Below are positions 52,523 to 63,326 of a DNA stretch of 64,000 bases, piece after piece. Numbering within the stretch: position 1 is the first letter of the stretch; every line of letters starts with the position of its first letter. A program made the translations under genes and the position numbers. The notes under the pieces are model-generated. The model was not told the origin of the DNA. It saw nothing but the letters and a program-made list of their open reading frames with translations, and did no database searches. Where the stretch lies: the NCBI RefSeq assembly GCF_001293645.1, contig NZ_LBMD01000006.1:62001-126000 (forward strand), in the 5' to 3' direction. Origin of the DNA: Bacillus sp. CHD6a (GTDB lineage: Bacteria; Bacillota; Bacilli; Bacillales; Bacillaceae_I).

Positions 52523-53473
52523 ATGAGGCAGCAGATTATCGATGAAATTAAGGCGCATGATACGGTCATCATTCACCGTCATGTTAGGCCGGACCCAGAT
52601 GCGTATGGGTCGCAATGTGGATTGGCTGAGTTGATCAAGGAAAGTTATCCGGAAAAAAAGGTGTATCGCGTTGGGGAAGCGGAGGAGTCGCTAAATTTCT
52701 TGAGCAAGCTTGATGAAATACCGGATTCCAGTTACGATGGAGCCCTTGTGATTGTCTGTGATACGGCCAATACGGATCGTATCTGTGATAAGCGCTACAA
52801 GCTGGCAGCTAAGTGGATAAAGATTGATCATCATCCAAATGAGGACCGATACGGGGATTTAATGTGGGTAGATACGGATTCTAGTTCGACGAGTGAAATG
52901 ATATACGAATTATATCTTACCGGGAAAAACCAAGGATGGGTTATGACAAAGGAAGCTGCAAGACTTATCTTTGCGGGAATAATTGGAGATACGGGCAGAT
53001 TCCTTTTCCAAAGCACCAATACGAAGACATTCCAATATGCAAGTGAACTATTGAGCTACGGATTCTCTATGACTGAGCTTTATGATGATCTGTACCGTAC
53101 GAAGTTACACATAGCCAAACTTAGCGGATTTGTGCTTGAGAATTTCTCGATGCACGAGAATGGAATTGCTTCTATGAAAATTACGCCGGATATTTTGCAA
53201 CGATATAATGCCCTTCCATCTGAGGCGTCGCAATTGGTTGGTATGCTTGGTAACATTGAAGGCGTTAAGGCGTGGGCTTTCTTTATTGAAGAAGCAGATC
53301 AAATTAGGGTGAGGCTTCGTTCGAAAGAGACCATCGTCAATGAAATTGCTAAGAAGTACAATGGTGGAGGTCATCCGCTCGCGTCAGGGGCATCTATCTA
53401 TAAATGGGAAGAGGCGGACCATGTTCTTGCTGACCTGATTGAAGCTTCCCGGGCACAATTGCAAGGGGAGTAG
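52523..53473 (+). CDS. nrnA: Nano-RNase / pAp phosphatase NrnA
   Basis: This DHH-DHHA1 enzyme degrades 2-5 nt RNA oligomers and dephosphorylates pAp. DHH motifs are IIHRHVRPDPDAYGSQ (about residues 16-31), VCDTAN, and IDHHPNED. DHHA1 ends with GGGHPLASGA. The length of 316 aa is typical. It replaces E. coli Orn and CysQ functions in bacilli. It precedes convergent ytrI, separated by a hairpin at about 53485-53513. Confidence 0.95.
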   Translation: MRQQIIDEIKAHDTVIIHRHVRPDPDAYGSQCGLAELIKESYPEKKVYRVGEAEESLNFLSKLDEIPDSSYDGALVIVCDTANTDRICDKRYKLAAKWIKIDHHPNEDRYGDLMWVDTDSSSTSEMIYELYLTGKNQGWVMTKEAARLIFAGIIGDTGRFLFQSTNTKTFQYASELLSYGFSMTELYDDLYRTKLHIAKLSGFVLENFSMHENGIASMKITPDILQRYNALPSEASQLVGMLGNIEGVKAWAFFIEEADQIRVRLRSKETIVNEIAKKYNGGGHPLASGASIYKWEEADHVLADLIEASRAQLQGE

Positions 53474-53484
53474 GAATGGCGATG

Positions 53485-53513
53485 AGGAAGTGGCTACACA
53501 GGAAGTCGCTTCC
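53485..53513. terminator. Hairpin between convergent nrnA and ytrI
   Basis: GAGGAAGTGGCT pairs with AAGTCGCTTCCTC around a short loop. No good T-run, so it may only protect the 3' ends. Confidence 0.45.
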
Positions 53514-53518
53514 TCCCC

Positions 53519-54019
53519 TCATTCCATTTTCACAATCAACAAGTCCATTTCAATTGTGGTGTCTATATAAAGAAAATCGACCTCGAAGTAGTATCGTTTG
53601 TCATCAAGAGTGTAGCTTTTGTTTTCAATGACTTTTATCAGCAATTGACGATTGTCTTTAATGCTCGCGACATCCTTTGAAACCTGGTCGTTGAGATCCT
53701 CTGTAATCCTTGCGATGATGGAGGAACGGCTGAACGAGTTCAGCATGTACTTTTCATGATTGATGATGGTTATTTTAAAATCTTCTATTTTTAATTGGTC
53801 TTTTTCCTCTTTTAATTTATCATTGTCCTCTGTCAGAATATGAATTCTGTTTTTGTAGCTTTTCACTTCTTCCTTATACTTAATGAGATCGCCAATATTC
53901 TTTTCCAAAGTCACACCGTACATGAGCATGAATATCAGCCAGCCTATGATTGCACCCAACACCACTCCCGAAAAAAAGCGTTGCCACCCGGGATCGCGGT
54001 TATACGGAGGAACCCTCAT
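53519..54019 (-). CDS. ytrI: Sporulation membrane protein YtrI
   Basis: This 166-aa protein starts MRVPPYNRDPGWQRFFSG, then a TM helix (about residues 18-38). A coiled-coil (about 42-75) and a C-terminal beta-rich domain follow. It matches B. subtilis YtrI, a mother-cell protein required for efficient sporulation. It is co-transcribed with ytrH, which ends 1 bp upstream. Confidence 0.92.
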   Translation of the reverse strand: MRVPPYNRDPGWQRFFSGVVLGAIIGWLIFMLMYGVTLEKNIGDLIKYKEEVKSYKNRIHILTEDNDKLKEEKDQLKIEDFKITIINHEKYMLNSFSRSSIIARITEDLNDQVSKDVASIKDNRQLLIKVIENKSYTLDDKRYYFEVDFLYIDTTIEMDLLIVKME

Positions 54020-54020
54020 G

Positions 54021-54356
54021 TTATAAAGTCTCCTGTGTGAGCCAGCTGATAATGAGTGCGCCGGTTTGGGCGCCTCCGGTTGCTGAGATTATTAATAGTA
54101 ATTGTTTTACTAAGAATTTCGTTTCGCCGTTGAACAGTCCTTTTTCCAGATTATAAAAAGTGTCAAAAGTACCTCCAATGGCCGCAACAATTGCCCATAT
54201 CTTCAAACTTTTGGCCAAGCTCCACATTCTCGTCAACGGTGGGTCCCCAACTAGAAATGCGGCAATTCCACCGATGATTGCTCCTCCAAGTATTACCCCG
54301 ACAGCAATGAAAAAACTGAAAATAAGGGTAGCGACGAATGGATCTTTTACGTCCAT
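54021..54356 (-). CDS. ytrH: Sporulation protein YtrH
   Basis: Hydrophobic helices lie at about residues 8-32, 48-66 and 80-105. Family blocks include GGAIIGGIAAFLVGDPPLTRMW, LKIWAIVAAIGGTFD and KQLLLIISATGGAQTG. I choose ATG 54356 (MDVKDPF), 8 bp after AAAGGA; two ATGs slightly upstream are too close to it. In B. subtilis ytrHI is sigma-E dependent. A loose sigma-E-like pair (CATACTT ... CATATATA on the minus strand, about 54375-54410) is present but weak. Confidence 0.9.
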   Translation of the reverse strand: MDVKDPFVATLIFSFFIAVGVILGGAIIGGIAAFLVGDPPLTRMWSLAKSLKIWAIVAAIGGTFDTFYNLEKGLFNGETKFLVKQLLLIISATGGAQTGALIISWLTQETL

Positions 54357-54507
54357 CTGCATCATCCTTTCTGTCCTTATTCATATATATGGACAGGGGG
54401 TTGTAAGTATGTGATGTTAATGGAGAAGTTTCTTCATTGTATTTGGAACAGAATAGACCCTATAATGAATATAAAAAATGGAAGCGTTAAATAAGGTGTG
54501 ATGATTA

Positions 54508-57500
54508 ATGAGTGTCGTTCATTTACATATAAAAAGCAGTTACAGTCTGTTGAACAGTTCTGTCCGGTTTTCTAAGCTTGTTGCACGTGCCAACGAGCTT
54601 GGTTTAAAGTCCCTTGCGCTTACAGACGAAGATGTGATGTATGGGGCTGTGGATTTTTATAAAGCTTGTAAAGCCGCAAACATTAAGCCGATAATCGGTC
54701 TGACGCTTTCTGTCTTGTCGGATGAGGGAGAGGAAGATTCCAAGTACCCTGTCATTCTATTAGCGAGAAATAAACTAGGGTTCACAAATCTTATGAAGTT
54801 ATCAAGCGTAGTTCAGACCAAGTCCCCTCAAGGGGTTCCAAAACGATGGCTGAAGCATTATACAAAGGGGCTGATTGCGATATTGTCTGGCTCCGAATCC
54901 GAGCTTGCGCACAAAGAAGCGCAAACAGCGGATGCCTACAAGGAGATGTTCGAGCAAGATTGTGTGTATCTTGGGATTGATCGGAATTCTATAGTAGCAC
55001 ATGAATGTTCAGAAGCTACACGAAAAAGACATAGCGAGTTGCCAGTAGTAGCCTTAAGCAAGGTGCATTATCTTTTCAAAGAGGATGTCTTTGTATATGA
55101 GTGTTTACGCAGCATTAAACAAGGCACTAAGCTTGAATCCCTGCCTAAAGAGGCTCCAGATTATTTACGGGCAACTGAGGAAATGACAAAGTTATTTGAA
55201 GATATTCCGGATGCATTGGAGAATACATGGAAGATTAGTAATCAATGTCATGTGGAACTGGAGTTTGGCCAAGCAGCTCTCCCAAGTTATCCGGTTCCTG
55301 AAGGGGAAAATGCAGACAATTATTTAGAGAAGACGTGCTGGGAAGGACTTCGAAGTAGAATCGGGGAACCGTCTGAAGAGTATAAGAATCGCTTGACCTA
55401 TGAGCTTCAGGTAATTAGAGGGATGAAGTTCAGTGATTACTTCTTAATTGTTTGGGACTTTATGTTTTTCGCCAGAAATGCAGGAATCTTAACTGGTCCT
55501 GGCCGTGGTTCTGCTGCTGGTTCATTGGTCGCTTATTCTCTTTTTATCACTGATGTGGATCCGATCAAACATGATCTTCTTTTTGAAAGGTTTCTTAACC
55601 CTGAGCGTATCAACATGCCGGATATTGATATCGATTTTCAGGATAATAAGCGTGATGAGGTCATCCGATATGTGGCGGAAAAGTACGGAGAGCTCCATGT
55701 TGCCCAAATCATCACATTTGGTACCTTGGCTGCAAAAGCAGCATGGCGAGATGTTGCCAAGGCATTAAACCTTTCAGGAAAAGAACTGGAGATGGTCTCT
55801 AAGATGATCCCATCGAGGCCTGGTATTACGCTTGATGTGGCCTATCAAGAGAATGAAAAATTGCAAAGAGCGATAAACGAGACAAAGGAAAGAAAGCGTG
55901 CCTTTCAAACAGCGCAGAAAATAGAAGGACTTCCCCGCCATTCTTCTACACATGCAGCAGGGGTGGTCATTACCCACAAGCCTTTAACAGAATTAATCCC
56001 AATACAAGCTGGTCAACAAGACATTTATCTTACGCAATACACGATGGAAACCCTTGAGGAGCTTGGGTTGCTTAAGATGGACTTTCTTGGACTGAGAAAC
56101 TTAACAATGATTCAAAGCATCCACTATCAAATAAAAAAAGAAACCAATCATCCTATTAAAGAGATCCCGCTAAATGATGCTGCAACATTTCGCCTTTTAA
56201 GTGAAGGGGATACGTCCGGAATCTTTCAACTAGAGTCACCAGGGATGAAAAAGGTTCTTACAAAACTTAAGCCTTCAAACCTAGAAGATATCGTGGCGGT
56301 TAACGCCCTATACCGGCCAGGTCCAATGGAACAAATTCCTTTGTTTATTGAACGGAAGCACGGATTGAAAAAAGTGGAATATCCACACCCAGATCTGATT
56401 CCTATTTTGGAGAAGACATTTGGGGTTATTGTGTATCAAGAGCAAATCATGCAAATCGCAGCCGTAATGGCGGGGTTCTCATTAGGCGAAGCTGATTTAT
56501 TAAGAAGAGCTGTAGGTAAGAAAAAGAAAGAAGTTCTAGCAAAAGAAAGAACGCATTTTGTGGAGGGATGCCTGAAGAAAGGATATGACGAGAAGGTTGC
56601 CAACTCTGTCTATGATCTGATTGTCCGTTTTGCTGATTACGGTTTTAACCGAAGTCACGCGGTTGCCTATAGTATGATCTCTTACGAGCTTGCCTATCTA
56701 AAGGCAAACTATCCGAAAATATTCATGGCGACACTTCTTTCTAGTGTGATGGGAAGTGAACAAAAACTCTCCCAATATATCACCGAAACAAAAAGGAAAG
56801 GCATAGCAGTCCTTCCACCCTCAATCAATAAAAGTGGAATTGCATTTCAGGTCGAAGAGGCAGGTATCCGCTTCAGTTTGTTGACGATCAAGGGAGTGGG
56901 AGTGCAGGCTATTAAAGCTTTAATAGAGGAGCGGAGAAAAAAACCATTTAGTGATTTATTTGACTTCTGTAACAGGGCTTCTTCCAAACTCAATCGTAAG
57001 ACGATCGAAATGCTGATCTTTGGAGGAAGCATGGACGAATTTGGTGAGGACAGGGCCACGCTTCTTGCAACTTTGGATGTAGCCATGCAGCATGCAGAAC
57101 TAGTCATGCCTTCAGAGGACGATCAAATTGACTTTTTCTTAGAAGAGGAATTCAATATTAAACCAAAGTATGTAAAGGTGGACCCGTTACAATTGACGGA
57201 ACAATTGCAATTGGAGAAAGAGGCCTTGGGTTTTTATCTTTCCAAACATCCGACAGAACCGTTCGCAGCATACTTTCAGCTCGGTGGTTCGTCTCTTATT
57301 CTTGACCTTTCATCCACTGTATCTAAAAAAGTGAGAGTGGGAAGTTTCATATCCAATGAACGGGTAATTCGAACGAAAAAGGGAGATCTCATGGCATTCC
57401 TTACTCTCTCTGATCAATCGGGTGACTTAGAAGCTGTAGCGTTCCCAGAACTTTATAAACGATTTTCTCATCTTTTGAAAACTGGGGAAACGTTACTGGT

Positions 57501-57834
57501 AGAAGGAAACCTGGAAGAACGGGAAGGGAAAGTACAGCTGATCATAAAAAATATCATCGAAATTGATACATTGATAGAACAATATGCACATTTAATTGGT
57601 GATCTTTTTTTACAAATTGACGAAGAAAAACATGAGCAAGAAGTGTTTCAACATCTGCAAAAAGTTCTAAGAACGCATCATGGTCCATCCACAGTCTATG
57701 TCTATTATACGCAAGCGAAAAAGACGATAAAGCTGCAACCGGCCTTGAATGTAACACCAACTGAAGAATGTTTGCTCAAGCTGAAAACCATCCTTGGGGA
57801 TGAGAATGTAGTGTTTAAAAAATCTTTACAATGA
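54508..57834 (+). CDS. dnaE: DNA polymerase III alpha subunit DnaE
   Basis: This is the error-tolerant replicative polymerase of Firmicutes that extends lagging-strand RNA primers before PolC takes over. The N-terminal PHP domain begins HLHIKSSYSLLNSS. Polymerase motifs include GPGRGSAAGSLV and PDIDIDFQ (catalytic Asp residues, about 372-379). A helix-hairpin-helix tail and an OB fold (VRVGSFISNERVIRTKKGD, about 948-1020) follow. It has 1108 aa, close to the B. subtilis 1115. It has no 3'-5' exonuclease, as usual for DnaE. Confidence 0.97.
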   Translation: MSVVHLHIKSSYSLLNSSVRFSKLVARANELGLKSLALTDEDVMYGAVDFYKACKAANIKPIIGLTLSVLSDEGEEDSKYPVILLARNKLGFTNLMKLSSVVQTKSPQGVPKRWLKHYTKGLIAILSGSESELAHKEAQTADAYKEMFEQDCVYLGIDRNSIVAHECSEATRKRHSELPVVALSKVHYLFKEDVFVYECLRSIKQGTKLESLPKEAPDYLRATEEMTKLFEDIPDALENTWKISNQCHVELEFGQAALPSYPVPEGENADNYLEKTCWEGLRSRIGEPSEEYKNRLTYELQVIRGMKFSDYFLIVWDFMFFARNAGILTGPGRGSAAGSLVAYSLFITDVDPIKHDLLFERFLNPERINMPDIDIDFQDNKRDEVIRYVAEKYGELHVAQIITFGTLAAKAAWRDVAKALNLSGKELEMVSKMIPSRPGITLDVAYQENEKLQRAINETKERKRAFQTAQKIEGLPRHSSTHAAGVVITHKPLTELIPIQAGQQDIYLTQYTMETLEELGLLKMDFLGLRNLTMIQSIHYQIKKETNHPIKEIPLNDAATFRLLSEGDTSGIFQLESPGMKKVLTKLKPSNLEDIVAVNALYRPGPMEQIPLFIERKHGLKKVEYPHPDLIPILEKTFGVIVYQEQIMQIAAVMAGFSLGEADLLRRAVGKKKKEVLAKERTHFVEGCLKKGYDEKVANSVYDLIVRFADYGFNRSHAVAYSMISYELAYLKANYPKIFMATLLSSVMGSEQKLSQYITETKRKGIAVLPPSINKSGIAFQVEEAGIRFSLLTIKGVGVQAIKALIEERRKKPFSDLFDFCNRASSKLNRKTIEMLIFGGSMDEFGEDRATLLATLDVAMQHAELVMPSEDDQIDFFLEEEFNIKPKYVKVDPLQLTEQLQLEKEALGFYLSKHPTEPFAAYFQLGGSSLILDLSSTVSKKVRVGSFISNERVIRTKKGDLMAFLTLSDQSGDLEAVAFPELYKRFSHLLKTGETLLVEGNLEEREGKVQLIIKNIIEIDTLIEQYAHLIGDLFLQIDEEKHEQEVFQHLQKVLRTHHGPSTVYVYYTQAKKTIKLQPALNVTPTEECLLKLKTILGDENVVFKKSLQ

Positions 57835-57853
57835 TTAATATTATGATATAGTT

Positions 57854-57893
57854 AACAAGGAGGTGGTCAGACCACCTTTTCCTTGTTTTTTTT
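57854..57893 (+). terminator. dnaE terminator
   Basis: AACAAGGAGGTGGTC pairs with GACCACCTTTTCCTTGTT, then T-run. Confidence 0.88.
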
Positions 57894-57993
57894 AGTATAA
57901 TGAAATGGAAAATATATTAAATGGAAGTCATCACAAAATCCTAATGTAATAAAGGCAAAGAGGATGACAAAAATAGCAGGGGGGACATGTATC

Positions 57994-59232
57994 ATGTCTT
58001 TAAAAGAAGAAGCATTACATATGCACAAGATTCACCAGGGGAAATTGGAGTCGAAATCAAAAGTTCCCGTAAGAAATGCTAAGGATTTAAGTCTGGCATA
58101 TTCTCCTGGAGTGGCTGAGCCGTGTAAAGCAATTTATGATGATAAAAACAAAGTCTATGATTATACGATGAAGGGCAATATGGTAGCGGTTGTTTCAGAC
58201 GGGACAGCAGTATTGGGACTTGGCAACATTGGTCCTGAAGCAGCTTTACCGGTAATGGAAGGAAAAGCGGTATTGTTCAAAAGCTTCGCTGGAGTGGATG
58301 CATTTCCAATTTGCTTGAACACGACGGATGTAGATAAAATTGTGGAAACTGTGAAGCTTCTTGAGCCTACTTTCGGAGGAGTCAATCTTGAGGATATCGC
58401 GGCTCCAAACTGTTTTGTTGTGGAAGAGCGCCTGAAGAAGGAAACAAATATCCCCATCTTCCATGATGATCAACACGGTACAGCAATTGTTACGGTTGCA
58501 GGACTTGTTAATGCCCTCAAGCTAGTGAAAAAGAATATTGGAGAAATAAAAGTAGTGGCCAATGGTGCAGGTGCTGCAGGCATTGCCATCATCAAGTTAT
58601 TATATCGATATGGTGTAAGAGATATTACGATGTGTGATTCAAAAGGTGCCATCTATGAAGGCCGCCCTTATGGAATGAATAGTGTAAAAGCGGAAGTGGC
58701 TACCTATACAAACCGTAGCAGAGTGGAAGGGACATTAGCTGATGTGATGAAAAATGCTGATGTGTTTATCGGGGTGTCGGTTGAAGGTGCTTTGACACAG
58801 GCAATGATTGAAAGCATGAACAAGGATGCCATCATCTTTGCCATGGCTAACCCTAATCCGGAAATCATGCCTGCAGAAGCAAAGCTTGCAGGTGCCAGTG
58901 TGGTAGGGACTGGACGTTCCGATTTCCCTAACCAAGTAAATAATGTCTTGGCTTTTCCAGGAATATTCCGCGGTGCCCTTGATGTAAGGGCCACTCATAT
59001 TAACGAACAAATGAAAATAGCTGCGGTTGAAGCAATTGCAAGCCTGGTTTCAGATGATGAGCTACGTGATGATTATGTCATTCCAGCTCCTTTTGACCCA
59101 CGTGTAGCTCCTGCTGTGGCAGCAGCTGTCGCAAAAGCTGCAATGGAAACAGGAGTTGCCCGTATTAAAGTGGATCCAGAAGAGGTAGCAGAAAAAACCA
59201 GACGGACCGCCATTATTGGAAAAAGTGAATAG
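57994..59232 (+). CDS. ytsJ: NADP-type malic enzyme YtsJ
   Basis: This enzyme converts malate to pyruvate with NADP reduction (EC 1.1.1.40 type). Malic motifs are LSLAYSPGVAEPCKAI (catalytic Tyr) and IFHDDQHGTAIV. The dinucleotide fold is VANGAGAAGIAIIKLL. It has 412 aa from ATG 57994, which follows AGGGGGG. An upstream in-frame ATG (57964) has no such site. The FadR-type regulator follows after 3 bp. It supplies NADPH near the accDA fatty-acid genes. Confidence 0.93.
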   Translation: MSLKEEALHMHKIHQGKLESKSKVPVRNAKDLSLAYSPGVAEPCKAIYDDKNKVYDYTMKGNMVAVVSDGTAVLGLGNIGPEAALPVMEGKAVLFKSFAGVDAFPICLNTTDVDKIVETVKLLEPTFGGVNLEDIAAPNCFVVEERLKKETNIPIFHDDQHGTAIVTVAGLVNALKLVKKNIGEIKVVANGAGAAGIAIIKLLYRYGVRDITMCDSKGAIYEGRPYGMNSVKAEVATYTNRSRVEGTLADVMKNADVFIGVSVEGALTQAMIESMNKDAIIFAMANPNPEIMPAEAKLAGASVVGTGRSDFPNQVNNVLAFPGIFRGALDVRATHINEQMKIAAVEAIASLVSDDELRDDYVIPAPFDPRVAPAVAAAVAKAAMETGVARIKVDPEEVAEKTRRTAIIGKSE

Positions 59233-59235
59233 TCT

Positions 59236-59850
59236 ATGACTACACCTACAAAAATGTATCTGGAAATCGTCAAAAAAATTCGGGCCATCATTGTAGCAGA
59301 CGGCTTGAAAGCGGGCGACAAGATTCCTTCCGAGCGTGAACTGTCCGACAGATTAAATGTTGGACGGTCCTCTGTTCGAGAAGCACTACGGGCTTTGGAG
59401 CTTTTAGGGCTTATAGAAACAAGACGTGGTGAAGGAACATTCATCAAAGATTTTAAAGAGCACCATTTAGTAGAACTATTGGGAACGTTCATTTTGGAGC
59501 AGGACAAGACCAAAAATGATTTGTTAGAAACCAAACTGGAGATAGAAAAATCATGCATCCAGCTATTTATGCAAAAAGCTTCTGTGAAAGACTATGAGAA
59601 ACTGAGAGAAATGCTTTCAGCTCCCACATCCAGAACAGATCTTTTCAAAGGGATTGTGACGATTGTAGACAACAGTTTGATGCTAAGAATTTGGACGCTT
59701 GTCAATAGTTATGCACGTATAATCTCTCAGGATAATATGATAGAGAGTGATGTATTAGAAGCGTTACTAGAGGCGATGAGAGAGAAGAAAACGGAACAAG
59801 TGAAAAAGCTATTTGAAAATCATTTTGCGGAAATTGTCGATAAAAAGTAG
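59236..59850 (+). CDS. GntR/FadR-family regulator
   Basis: This 204-aa protein has a GntR winged-helix at about residues 5-75 (AGDKIPSERELSDRLNVGRSSVREALRALELLGLIETRRGEGTFI, described here as one block). A helical FadR-C-like effector domain follows, shorter than usual. It is 3 bp after ytsJ and upstream of accDA. The ligand and target are unknown. An inverted repeat at 59908-59960 is a candidate operator. Confidence 0.85.
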   Translation: MTTPTKMYLEIVKKIRAIIVADGLKAGDKIPSERELSDRLNVGRSSVREALRALELLGLIETRRGEGTFIKDFKEHHLVELLGTFILEQDKTKNDLLETKLEIEKSCIQLFMQKASVKDYEKLREMLSAPTSRTDLFKGIVTIVDNSLMLRIWTLVNSYARIISQDNMIESDVLEALLEAMREKKTEQVKKLFENHFAEIVDKK

Positions 59851-59907
59851 ACAAGAATCTACAACATCCTTCGTAGAGTTTCCGTTACATTAACAGTATG
59901 AGTATAG

Positions 59908-59960
59908 AGGTAAGTAAAGGAATTTGTTTATTGAAATAATGTTAACAGCCTTACTTACCT
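59908..59960. promoter_or_regulatory. Inverted repeat upstream of accDA
   Basis: AGGTAAGTAAAGG (59908-59920) and CCTTACTTACCT (59949-59960) are complementary apart from one extra A. They are separated by 28 bp. Confidence 0.45.
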
Positions 59961-59976
59961 ATATTTTGACCTGTTA

Positions 59977-59993
59977 TTAGTACCAAATACCAA
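59977..59993 (+). promoter_or_regulatory. Candidate FapR operator before accD
   Basis: TTAGTACCAAATACCAA matches 15 of 17 positions of the FapR box TTAGTACCTRDTACTAA. A possible -35 (TTGACC, 59966-59971) is directly upstream. It suggests malonyl-CoA-responsive control of accDA. Confidence 0.55.
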
Positions 59994-60036
59994 AACTAAG
60001 TAATAAGTTTCTGGATTAAAGGGAGGTTCTGTTGTT

Positions 60037-60900
60037 TTGTTGAAGGATTTGTTCTCAAAGAAGAAAAAGTACGCATCCATTCCATCGGAACAAGCAAATC
60101 AAGATGTACCAGAAGGAATTATGACAAAATGTCCAAGCTGTAAAAAAATAATGTACACAAAAGAGTTAATGAAAAATTTGAAGGTCTGTCTACACTGCGG
60201 CCATCATCATCCCATGAATGCAAAAGAAAGAATTCAAAGCTTATTAGATAGTGGCAGCTTTACCGCATATGATGTGGACATGGTTTCTGAAAATCCTCTT
60301 AATTTCCCAAACTATTTGGAGAAACTAGAAGGAGACCGCAAGAAAACCGGAATCAATGAGGCAGTTGTAACTGGTGAGGGGACGATTAATAGTTTTCCGC
60401 TTGTTGTTGCAGTTATGGATTCTACTTTCCGAATGGGAAGCATGGGCTCGGTAGTTGGTGAAAAAATTACCCGTGCCATTGAAAAGGCAAAAGAGAAGAG
60501 AGTGCCATTCCTTATATTCACTGCTTCTGGTGGTGCAAGAATGCAGGAAGGTGTTTTAAGTTTGATGCAAATGGCGAAAACTAGTAGTGCCCTGAAACTT
60601 CATAGTGACAGTGGCGGGTTAATCATTTCAGTGATGACTCATCCAACTACAGGTGGTGTATCTGCAAGTTTCGCTTCATTAGGAGATTATAATTTTGCAG
60701 AACCGAAAGCCTTGATTGGATTTGCCGGTAGACGGATCATCGAGCAGACGATTCGGGAGGATCTTCCGGAAGACTTTCAAACGGCGGAATTTTTATTGAA
60801 ATGTGGTCAACTGGATGCTGTTATTCCTCGTCTTGAGTTAAAAGAAACCTTAACAAATGTATTAGATATACACCAGGGAGGAGGGGAGACGAGATGGTAG
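60037..60900 (+). CDS. accD: Acetyl-CoA carboxylase carboxyltransferase beta subunit
   Basis: This subunit transfers CO2 from biotin to acetyl-CoA with AccA. An N-terminal four-Cys zinc ribbon lies at about residues 32-54 (CPSC ... CLHCG). The crotonase fold contains [23 protein letters not shown] and [12 protein letters not shown]. It has 287 aa. The start is one of two adjacent TTG codons behind AAGGGAGG; the first yields ML as in B. subtilis. Its end overlaps accA (TGG TAG within ATGGTAG). Confidence 0.96.
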   Translation: MLKDLFSKKKKYASIPSEQANQDVPEGIMTKCPSCKKIMYTKELMKNLKVCLHCGHHHPMNAKERIQSLLDSGSFTAYDVDMVSENPLNFPNYLEKLEGDRKKTGINEAVVTGEGTINSFPLVVAVMDSTFRMGSMGSVVGEKITRAIEKAKEKRVPFLIFTASGGARMQEGVLSLMQMAKTSSALKLHSDSGGLIISVMTHPTTGGVSASFASLGDYNFAEPKALIGFAGRRIIEQTIREDLPEDFQTAEFLLKCGQLDAVIPRLELKETLTNVLDIHQGGGETRW

Positions 60901-61880
60901 GAGAAATGGAATTCGAAAAACCGGTTGTAGAACTTCGCAAGAAAATAGGTGAATTAAAAGAGTTCACGAAAAACAGCGACATGGATCTAACTAGTGAAAT
61001 TGAGAAACTCGAAGTAAGATTAGAAAAGCTAGAATCAGATATCTATGGAAACTTGAGTCCGTGGGATCGTGTCCAAATAGCCAGACATCCCGAACGCCCC
61101 ACCACGTTGGATTATATTGAACGTGTTTTCACAAATTTTTTAGAATTACATGGAGACCGATACTATGGCGACGATGAAGCAATTGTAGGTGGAATAGGAA
61201 AATTTGACGGCGTACCTATCACCATTATCGGGCATCAACGTGGGAAAGATACGAAAGAAAATATTCGCAGAAATTTCGGCATGCCGCATCCGGAAGGTTA
61301 TCGCAAAGCATTAAGATTGATGTATCAGGCAGAGAAATTCAACCGTCCTATCGTGTGCTTCATTGATACGAAGGGTGCTTACCCTGGAAAAGCGGCCGAA
61401 GAGCGTGGACAAAGCGAAGCCATTGCCAAAAACCTGTTTGAAATGGCGGGTTTGAAAGTGCCGGTTATTTGTATTGTCATTGGTGAAGGAGGAAGCGGCG
61501 GAGCCCTTGCACTTGGTGTCGGGAATCATGTTCACATGCTGGAGAACTCTACTTACTCTGTTATTTCGCCAGAAGGAGCTGCGGCTATTCTTTGGAAAGA
61601 TGCCGGTCTCGCCAAGAAAGCAGCTGAATCTATGAGAATTACTGCACCTGATCTGCACGATTTAGGAATTATTGATAAGATTATTCCAGAAGCTAAGGGC
61701 GGGGCCCACAAAAATGTAGATGTACAAGCAAAAGGAATAAAAGAGATCTTAAAAGAATCCCTTCAAGATCTTATGCCACTGACGGCAGAAGAATTAATCG
61801 AACACCGTTATGCAAAATATAAACGAATTGGTGCATTCACGTTTAAAGAGCAGCTTAAGCCGGAAAAGATCAACCAGTAG
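60894..61880 (+). CDS. accA: Acetyl-CoA carboxylase carboxyltransferase alpha subunit
   Basis: The partner of AccD, 328 aa. An N-terminal coiled helix (about residues 8-50) precedes the crotonase fold with [33 protein letters not shown] and [17 protein letters not shown]. The ATG lies inside the end of accD behind GGAGGAGGGGAG, giving coupled translation for equal stoichiometry. Confidence 0.97.
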   Translation: MVGEMEFEKPVVELRKKIGELKEFTKNSDMDLTSEIEKLEVRLEKLESDIYGNLSPWDRVQIARHPERPTTLDYIERVFTNFLELHGDRYYGDDEAIVGGIGKFDGVPITIIGHQRGKDTKENIRRNFGMPHPEGYRKALRLMYQAEKFNRPIVCFIDTKGAYPGKAAEERGQSEAIAKNLFEMAGLKVPVICIVIGEGGSGGALALGVGNHVHMLENSTYSVISPEGAAAILWKDAGLAKKAAESMRITAPDLHDLGIIDKIIPEAKGGAHKNVDVQAKGIKEILKESLQDLMPLTAEELIEHRYAKYKRIGAFTFKEQLKPEKINQ

Positions 61881-61924
61881 GTGGTCTCGAAGATATTCCA
61901 AAAACAACACAAAAGAAACTTCAG

Positions 61925-61961
61925 CAGGAGGGAATAGGTTATTTTCCTCCTGTTTTCTTTT
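61925..61961 (+). terminator. accDA terminator
   Basis: CAGGAGGGAA pairs with TTCCTCCTG, then TTTTCTTTT. The 190 bp after it up to the pfkA promoter show no further feature. Confidence 0.75.
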
Positions 61962-62151
61962 GGATAGGAAGGAATAAGCTGGGTATCTTAATGGAAGAGC
62001 TAAATGTTTGAATTCCTATTGAATATACAGGTATACATAATAAAATTGACCAAAATGTCAACAATGGAAAATGATAGCGCATCCAAAACATTTCATCGAC
62101 AATTTTCAGTTGTTTTCGACATACCTTCATGTTAATTTTGAATAAAGAGGC

Positions 62152-62181
62152 TTTACATGGTACTCATTTTTCTAATAAAAT
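62152..62181 (+). promoter_or_regulatory. Probable pfkA promoter
   Basis: TTTACA (62152-62157), an 18-bp spacer and TAAAAT (62176-62181), about 52 bp before the pfkA start. Confidence 0.6.
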
Positions 62182-62209
62182 ATATGTTTGGGTATACGTT
62201 TATAGGTAA

Positions 62210-63193
<984 letters not shown>

Positions 63194-63326
63194 TATGTTA
63201 AGCACATTGGAATCGTTTTCATTACCAGGTTATCTGAGGCTATCGATGGTGTAATGCCACTCTATTGCTTTATAATATAAAAGGACGAAATGAAAAGAAC
63301 GGTATATAACTAGGAGGAAATTTTAC

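Noticed and set aside
54365-54420. Sigma-E promoter before ytrH
   Set aside because: The -10 candidate (CATATATA) and -35 match only loosely, so I mention it under ytrH but do not list it as a site.
54480-54495. Possible cre box (TGGAAGCGTTAAAT) before dnaE
   Set aside because: Two or more mismatches at conserved positions and no functional expectation.
62079-62095. Possible cre box before pfkA (TGATAGCGCATCCA)
   Set aside because: At least three mismatches to the consensus.
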